Of a stretch of DNA of 64,000 bases, positions 57,890 through 64,000 are shown piece by piece. Position numbers and translations under genes: made by a program. The DNA lies in the NCBI RefSeq assembly GCF_000237925.1, contig NW_017386074.1, positions 186,001-250,000 on the forward strand, written 5' to 3'. The notes beneath the pieces are model-generated. The model was not told the DNA's origin. It saw only the letters and a list, made by a program, of their open reading frames with translations, and did no database searches. The stretch is from Schistosoma mansoni (Eukaryota > Platyhelminthes > Trematoda > Strigeidida > Schistosomatidae). Each line of letters opens with the position of its first letter. Positions within the stretch are counted from its first letter, which is position 1.

Positions 57890-58045
57890 ATCACTGGGTA
57901 ACTTGATTGTAGCGGTAAGTACATCCTAAAAACAATTAGTTTCGGAAGTTCTCAACGTTGATGTTGACCTCATCATTTTTGCTGGACATGCTCCAACTGA
58001 AGGCGCTCGGTCACACATTCTCGCCATATCATGAGCAGATGCGCG
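57890..58045 (-). repeat. Dispersed repeat H, part
   Basis: It matches the left part of 44635-44885 (TGTAGCGGTAA, CCAACTGAAGGCGCTCGGTC). Confidence 0.45.
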
Positions 58046-58740
58046 AGATAATTAGAAGTATTGGAATCGTTTTACTAACTAGGAATTCACGAAGTCGTGC
58101 GATTCAGAGTAAGGAGAACTAGATGACCAGAAACAGAAGTACTGTATTCGGAATTCGAAGTCAGCGAGCACTCAAGTACAAGAGGAACATTAGTTCGTTC
58201 AAATGCCACGTCCGCCACAGCTTAAATGAAAATCCAAATTTGTTCAATCCATCGTGTTTCTACTTAGGTTCATCGTTTTTCTGTTCGACATGTATTGGAT
58301 GTGAACAGTGTATGATAACTAATTAAAGTAGCGGAATTTTTGGTGTCCTTGCGAGTCATTTTGTGAAGTTTCGCTCCCTCATGGTGTCCAAAATTAGTAC
58401 ACTCCACACTATTTAGTAGTAGTTCTCCGAGATATGCGTACGGAAGTAAAGTAGGCTTGTCTGAAATTGCCAAAGTTTTCAGTAAGCTGTAGATACCTTT
58501 TTCGATGAATGCTAAAAAATAAGTCAAAATTTTATCATTCTTAACATCGTCTCTGACCGTAATCCAGATTTCAAACCTTTTTAATGTAATCTTTGAAAGC
58601 CTCAGAATTTGAATGTTTAATCCAGCTGTTCAGTCACAGGCTACTTTGCGACGACAATATGATGATTATATATTTATATATTATATTTGGCTTTCGAACT
58701 CGGTGGGAGTCAACTACAAAATAATCATCAGTTCGTAGAA
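58046..58740. other. No recognised feature
   Basis: It separates the two repeat H parts and could be an insertion into H. Confidence 0.3.
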
Positions 58741-58741
58741 A

Positions 58742-58835
58742 TACCTTAGCATGCCGTGTTACACATCCCTTGCAACTACTGGCCAGCTTAGACCAAACGC
58801 TTCTCCGCAAGTATTTCTTCAAATTCATTCACATC
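58742..58835 (-). repeat. Dispersed repeat H, part
   Basis: CAACTACTGGCCAGCTTAGA then CCAAACGCTTCTC match the right part of 44635-44885. Confidence 0.45.
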
Positions 58836-58924
58836 TGTCTTTTGCATTGACTGGTGGGGTATTCTTCGATAATAAAGGAGAAAAGTGTTTTGAAATAATG
58901 AATATTTGTGACATCTTCCAGACT

Positions 58925-59230
58925 ATTATGTTTATATATTCCCTTTATAATAAGCTTTTGATGGACCTATTAACTACTTCTGTACGGTTTCCTATTCTTA
59001 ATCAGTTCTCAGTTTTAGAGTCAATCTTTGGCTCGTTCATGTTGAACTGTTCCTCTTCACTTTCTGGTGTGAGTTAGTCGGATACCCCTGTACATAAACT
59101 ATATCTGCTTGAAATATTATATTTGCTAAGGCTGACTACAGACTTCTGGACTCGTAAGCAGGGCAGAATGAGAAGCTAGCCGTTCATTGGTAAGTATTTA
59201 GAGCTCGAATCAAGGTTACTAGGGCTGGTT
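58925..59230 (+). mobile_element. LTR-like block, decayed
   Basis: CCCTTTATAATAAGCTTTTG, TGGACCTATTAACTA and TTCTGGACTCG follow the order of the 5023 element. Confidence 0.4.
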
Positions 59231-60916
59231 GAACGTGAAATTAACCAATTCAGAAATATAGAGTTGTAGAAATCGGATTTCTGACTGATTGTTTTGTTAG
59301 AGGTCACATTAAGTACCCTTAACTTTAGCTGTTCACGTTCAGCCAAAAGGTACTTTGTTTAGTTGGGGGGCTTTCGGATATGAATGAGTCAGGAGAGCTG
59401 GGGAGGAGAACAAAATAAAATTAGTTGACGACGAAGTAAACCCAAACAGTGGACTTACAATTTTAAGGTAGTGCAATGAACAACAATGATAACACAAGTC
59501 TCAGATTAATCGACATTAGAAGTGGAAAGAGTGAATTTTTTGAACCGCTATATATTCACTACAATATCCACCAGGCGCTGGCGTAAATACATGTGGTTTT
59601 CTGAAAGTTATATCCATAGCATAGTCTTAATCAACTATTTTATGAGAAGCTTTTAAACGTTTGATGATGTTCGTTATTCGTTTCATTGAATTTCTATTCT
59701 TAATACATTATAAGTTGCAAAAATGTAGCTCACTAGATTACAGTGACAAGGATGTTAGGTTCAAATTATTGAAATCTAGGCTTGTTGAGATATGCATATC
59801 CAATAAAACAAGATGAATTTCTCAGCTAAATAACGATTTTACGAACGCGCTAGTCTACAAATATCATTCGCCACGAGCAAATACTAAACATAAATCGCCG
59901 AGATTCTAATAGTAATAAGGTTCCCTAGAGTCCACATATAGCACAGCTGACTCTACGACAAGAGAGAAACCAAGGGTTCAAGGTCAGAGAGATAAATACA
60001 TCTTTGGCAAGAGCATTATATCAAGTATGTAGTAATTCACCTAAACAAAGCAAATTTCACAACAGAGTTGTTTTAGTTTGCGTGGTTCAAACTTACTTTA
60101 CTCAACTAAAAGCAGATTTGTCAACTACAGTTGCACCGAAATAGGAAACCCAAACTCATAATTTATATGGAGATGCCTAAAACGAAAATGAGTTCATCCA
60201 AATGAAATCAACGGAAGGCCACTCTGTTGTGACATTACGGTTAACATTACTGATGGGAAGGTCTTTCCCGATGACTTCAAAATGTATCACGTTTTTATTC
60301 GACCTGATAAGTACCTTCACGACAGTGGGAAAATACACTTTGCGTCAAACAATCAACAAATTTACTAAGCAGAGATCCGGTTGGATTCAACAACTTTCTT
60401 GCAGACGCTGCATAACTCCCCATCCTTGAGAAATCGGAATGACAGATTCAAACGCAATAAACTTGTATAAAATGCAGTTTACAAAAAAAATAATGAATTA
60501 TTTTATTCTACTGAACAACTGAAAGCCTTGTAGGAGGATTTTTGTTTAACTGTGCTACAGAACGTTTATTGTCATAGATTTTTATGTCGTAGGTTGAAAA
60601 TGACTTTTATCATTAATCGAGAATTTAATGCCGATTATATTTAATTTCAAATGTCAGATTGATTTACTTCACCATATTGTTGCTGTTTCGAGGTAACTTC
60701 CTCAGTAACTTGGGGTATGTCCGATGTGCTTACTGAATAATCGGCATAGTTTTTGGTTCTTTCTCTTGTACAGGATTTCTCACAGACACTTTTTTTCTCG
60801 CTTCATAAGCTTAGTTTGTACTCCAGATTCCACATATTAGTATTCAACTCGTCGTTTATCCGCCAAACCAGTATCAGTCAACTAGTCGATCTAATTATTA
60901 CAATTTATTCCTTGAA
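59231..60916. other. Region upstream of KATNAL2
   Basis: No repeat or gene recognised; it should include the KATNAL2 promoter. Open frames at 60202-60429 and 60753-60941 show no motif; the second overlaps the true start in another frame. Confidence 0.4.
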
Positions 60917-61504
60917 ATGTCAGAACTTAGTTACTGTATGATGAGATCAGCAAATCAGGCGAGAGAATCAGTAAGGTCTATTTGTACTTTTAATGAAAAC
61001 AAAGGAAGAGCAACGGTCCACAGCTAGGAAGAAAAATTTGTTGATATTAGTGATGCATTATTTAAGTGAAGAAGGGTAACTTTCTAGTTTAATTATATTT
61101 TCAAAGGTATGTTGAATCAGCGATGTCTCTCTCGAAAGAAACAAATTTAGACTTCAGAAAGTATGAAGTGTGCGATAATGTAGATTTAGAAACAGTTTTG
61201 TTAGAATATGAAAGTTATTACTACATAAAATTTCAGAAATATCCTAGAATTACCAAAAAGTTGTCAGGTTTCTTACATTGCTTATATAATCAATATCATT
61301 TCAGATAAACTCTTGCAGTGTGACAAAAAGCGACATGTAAGCAGTTCAATAAAAACAAAGTACGTTCTTAGTTTGCTCTGTATTAGTTTATGTAGACGAT
61401 CCTCACTTCCTCGGCTTTTTAACCGAGGGAATTCTATCCATGACTTTGAACAGAATTATTCATCAAACATTCTGAATTCTGAAGAAAGTTCTGGCGTAAC
61501 CAAG
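60917..61504 (+). CDS. KATNAL2: KATNAL2 exons 1-5 (katanin p60 ATPase-like 2, N-terminal part)
   Basis: Exons at 60917-60970, 61005-61075, 61107-61267, 61305-61359 and 61396-61504; introns of 34, 31, 37 and 36 bp, all GT-AG. The exons join in frame at phases 0, 2, 1 and 2, and the last ends at phase 0 on AAG|GTGAGG. The start ATG at 60917 gives [19 protein letters not shown] LisH-like segment follows ([16 protein letters not shown]), then [10 protein letters not shown] and [16 protein letters not shown]. Known of the family: vertebrate KATNAL2 begins almost identically (ELSY, then QARE, then RKNLLIL, then EVCDN-DLET, then EYESYY-KFQKYP), so the identification is firm although the AAA ATPase domain is outside the window. 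KATNAL2 is a microtubule-severing AAA ATPase relative linked to cilia and spermatids. None of the first three exons has an internal stop in the chosen frame. An upstream non-coding or spliced-leader acceptor was not identified. Confidence 0.93.
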
Positions 61505-62572
61505 GTGAGGGGGTAAATAGTTTTTTATCTTTTGGCTTTTAAAACTTTTATTGATGCAATCTTTTATACGAAAACCCTAAACAAATCTACCTGTCCTAAC
61601 GTTTGTTTATTACACTTTCTTGAGGCATAAATATAAGCTCCTTGTGTAACTGATTCAAACGTTTTGTCACTGTTTAACATGCACATGCTCGCACAAGTTT
61701 ATTTAATACTCCTTGTTTTAGTTACATTGTAATTTTCGTGTTGATCAATACTTAAGAACAGTTGCTCAAACATGAGACAGTCTATCCTGCTGATATTCTT
61801 CCAAATTCAGACATTATTCTGTTTCATATGTTCGGGAAATATATCAAGCTTAGCCGTTGTGAGGAATCCCCATTCAATGGATCGCACTATTTCTTATCAT
61901 GTCAGTATTGTAATTTTTGGCAATCTAGTCAGTGAGATCCAAACAACAACAAAATTGGTGTTAAGTATGTAGAAGAAAAGGCATGCTGAAAGATGTGTGG
62001 ACCAATAATGTAGATGATCTGTGTCAAATGATTAGTGGCCTACTCGAGCTAGACGGCAATCGTGTGACCAACCAGCTAACGTCACACCTCGAGGTCATTA
62101 CATAACATAGGTTGTTCTTTTGCCGTATTCAAGTACTATGGCTACTTTGATGTCCGCACATCACAGACGACGTTATTACAGAAATATATTGGTATGAGTA
62201 GGTACGAGGAACAGAGTACAACCACTGCTGCACGGGATAGTCCATGACGTGCAATTAACTGATGCAGATTGGTCGTTGTTAACCTTGACGAGGGTCGGCA
62301 AACTGTTTGATATTCAGTGATCCGATTGACAGATTATTTGACTAGGGTCCGGTAACATTTCACAGGATCTACAGATGCTTTTAAAGTAAACATTGTGCCC
62401 CAACAACTTGAATTTTCAGTAGTTTGCTTTTCTAGGTAGAAAATGTCCGGATACTATAAGTATTTCCCGCAAGTAGAAACCATATTATTAATGTGTATTT
62501 TACGCATTAGTTTTATTTTACATCTTTAACGTTATATATTACTTTTTTCTACATAAACATTTGTCTGTACAG
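61505..62572 (+). other. KATNAL2 intron 5, holding a repeat G copy
   Basis: An intron of 1068 bp bounded by GTGAGG and ACAG. Positions about 62003-62372 are a copy of dispersed repeat G (see 42322). A 66-codon open frame at 61772-61972 has no recognisable motif and no partner splice sites. The rest is AT-rich with nothing recognised. Confidence 0.75.
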
Positions 62573-62839
62573 AATAGAGCTTGTAATGGACTAACTGTAC
62601 AAGGAAGACAAGATCCCCTTATACAAACTTCAGGGCGCATAGTAAAGAGTAACATTACGCCAAATGTTTCAAATGGTTCTTCTATCATACCTTCAAACCA
62701 TTTGGATTCAACTCAAAACTCTTTTCTATCCTCTTCAACACGACAGAATTTTCCGCGTCAAATAACTGACTACAGAGCAATCATTAATCAGGAAACCCGC
62801 TTGCCTTTAGAAGAAAACCAACTTTCAGAAGATCCTCAA
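62573..62839 (+). CDS. KATNAL2: KATNAL2 exon 6 (linker before the AAA domain)
   Basis: The exon opens after a pyrimidine-rich acceptor (TTTGTCTGTACAG) and ends CCTCAA|GTATGC. It is 267 bp and phase 0 at both ends, so it continues directly from exon 5 (ending at 61504) and brings the reading frame to 239 codons. It encodes a Ser/Asn/Gln-rich, low-complexity stretch with ITDYRAIINQ near its end. This corresponds in position to the poorly conserved linker of KATNAL2 before the ATPase domain (vertebrates have IIDF at a similar place). The next exon was not found between 62840 and 64000, so the Walker A/B region must lie downstream. Assignment rests on phase, position and weak similarity, so it is a little less certain than exons 1-5. 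Confidence 0.85.
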
Positions 62840-64000
62840 GTATGCATTCAGACTATAAGTAAATACATAATAGTGACATTTAGAGACGACGTATCATATG
62901 TTGTCATTTGGTAGATGTCATCTAAGCTCTAACCATTTTCGAGGTTTGATATTTTAACCTTGTAAAAATAGGTCATCTTATTTGAAGCTCATGTCTGAAT
63001 AAAAACGTCCATTAGACACAGTTCTTGCGTTTAAATGATGTATACATTTTTCAAACATTCAAGACGTATAACATACTCGTGCAATCGAAAATAATACCAT
63101 TAAAATATATGAGCTGCCTTGGAGTCTTTAAAACAGAAGGTCATTATCTACTACAGTATTTTATTAAAAAGTCAGACACTTGAGTATTTAACGCTTGCTG
63201 TCTTTTGCACATTTTTTAGATGATAAGATGTCCATCAAATGCTTCCAAACAAAATCTTTCGAAAGGAAGTTGACATAACAGGGAATTCTCATAAAATAAC
63301 CACTGATTGCTTATATTCGGTTAGAAAGTGACGGAATATAATTTATTTTGCTCAATCTCTCCACAGCCAAGGGTACCCTTATTTATTAGACGTACATTAT
63401 TTTTGTCATTTGGTCTCATAAGCTAATTTTTGTATATAAGCCAGGAGCGTATCATCTAAATTCAATGACCCATCGTTTGTTAGTGTGATCACTTTACCAT
63501 TTATAAATGCAATAGCATTCATGCTAAAAAATTAACGAAAACAAGAAGCAATTTTATTCCTTTGTTTATAGAGTGTAATCAAGTCAGCTCTACGTTGTAA
63601 GATAGAATTCTTACTGAAAAACAGAATTAAAAGGACTTTTGAAAGTATTCTTAATAATGAGTGTTATTTAATGAAACATGAACTGTAATTTTTATCATGT
63701 AGGCATGGATAATATTGACAATTTTCAACTTCCATCACATATTAAGGCAATCTTAAGCAAACTGTATCATACGTAGCCATATCAGTTGTAAAATAATGTT
63801 TAATGGACTCAATTAAACACTACTGGATAACATTGTTACTCACTAGTGAAAACTAAACGAAAAAACATACTGTTTTATTCGTTTTACAATGCTGATCAAA
63901 AAATAAATATAATATTTCATATTCCATACCCAACTACGATTTTAAATGTTGTGGTACACCTTTAGAACGTAGAAAAACATTCAAGATGTTGTAATTCGTA
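62840..64000 (+). other. KATNAL2 intron 6 (incomplete)
   Basis: It starts GTATGC after exon 6. I looked for the conserved segments that should follow (the start of the AAA domain and Walker A) in all plus frames and saw none. The sequence is AT-rich, without a recognised repeat, and the intron runs past the window end. Confidence 0.6.

Noticed and set aside
1-64000. CRISPR arrays, bacterial operons, or integrated phage.
   Set aside because: No regularly spaced repeats with unique spacers and no prokaryotic gene organisation; the window is eukaryotic.

Overview
The window looks like nuclear DNA of a blood fluke (Schistosoma sp.). It is AT-rich, intron-dominated and packed with decayed retroelements. 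Three things support this: tRNA-derived SINEs that carry hammerhead ribozymes (the Sm-alpha type known from schistosomes), RTE-clade LINE and Penelope-like fragments of the kind found in this genus, and a gene whose 5' end is cut by 31-37 bp micro-introns, a schistosome trait. Which species it is cannot be settled from the sequence alone.

Region 1-36 kb: no host coding exon could be supported here. It is a mosaic of (i) SINE family A, the Sm-alpha-like type; (ii) SINE family B, a second tRNA-derived family with its own hammerhead; (iii) a rarer family C; (iv) RTE LINE fragments with a TAAG-repeat tail, several internally deleted; (v) one Penelope-like GIY-YIG remnant and several of its termini; (vi) LTR-like blocks starting TGTTATATCC; (vii) a ~300 bp element with a palindromic end (family P); and (viii) a ~520 bp retroposon with an AAATA-rich tail (family F). 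The long stretches between them are AT-rich with no recognisable content.

Region 36-45 kb: a small terminal coding exon of an unidentified minus-strand gene (36560-36661), two family F copies, a decayed gypsy integrase (about 42990-43715), and two dispersed repeats called here G and H.

Region 45-53 kb: a plus-strand gene for a small Ly6/uPAR (three-finger, quiver/sleepless-like) surface protein. I assembled it from three exons whose splice phases agree: 45413-45532, 49319-49497 and 52764-52844. The last exon encodes a hydrophobic tail suited to GPI anchoring or membrane insertion. The exon for the first part of the signal peptide was not located.

Region 53-61 kb: repeats plus mostly featureless sequence.

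Region 60.9-64 kb: the 5' part of KATNAL2 (katanin p60 ATPase-like 2), plus strand. Six exons give 239 in-frame codons, and the AAA ATPase domain lies beyond the window. The first four introns are 34, 31, 37 and 36 bp; the fifth is about 1.07 kb and holds a copy of repeat G. The Ly6 gene and KATNAL2 are on the same strand about 8 kb apart, and nothing suggests they work together.
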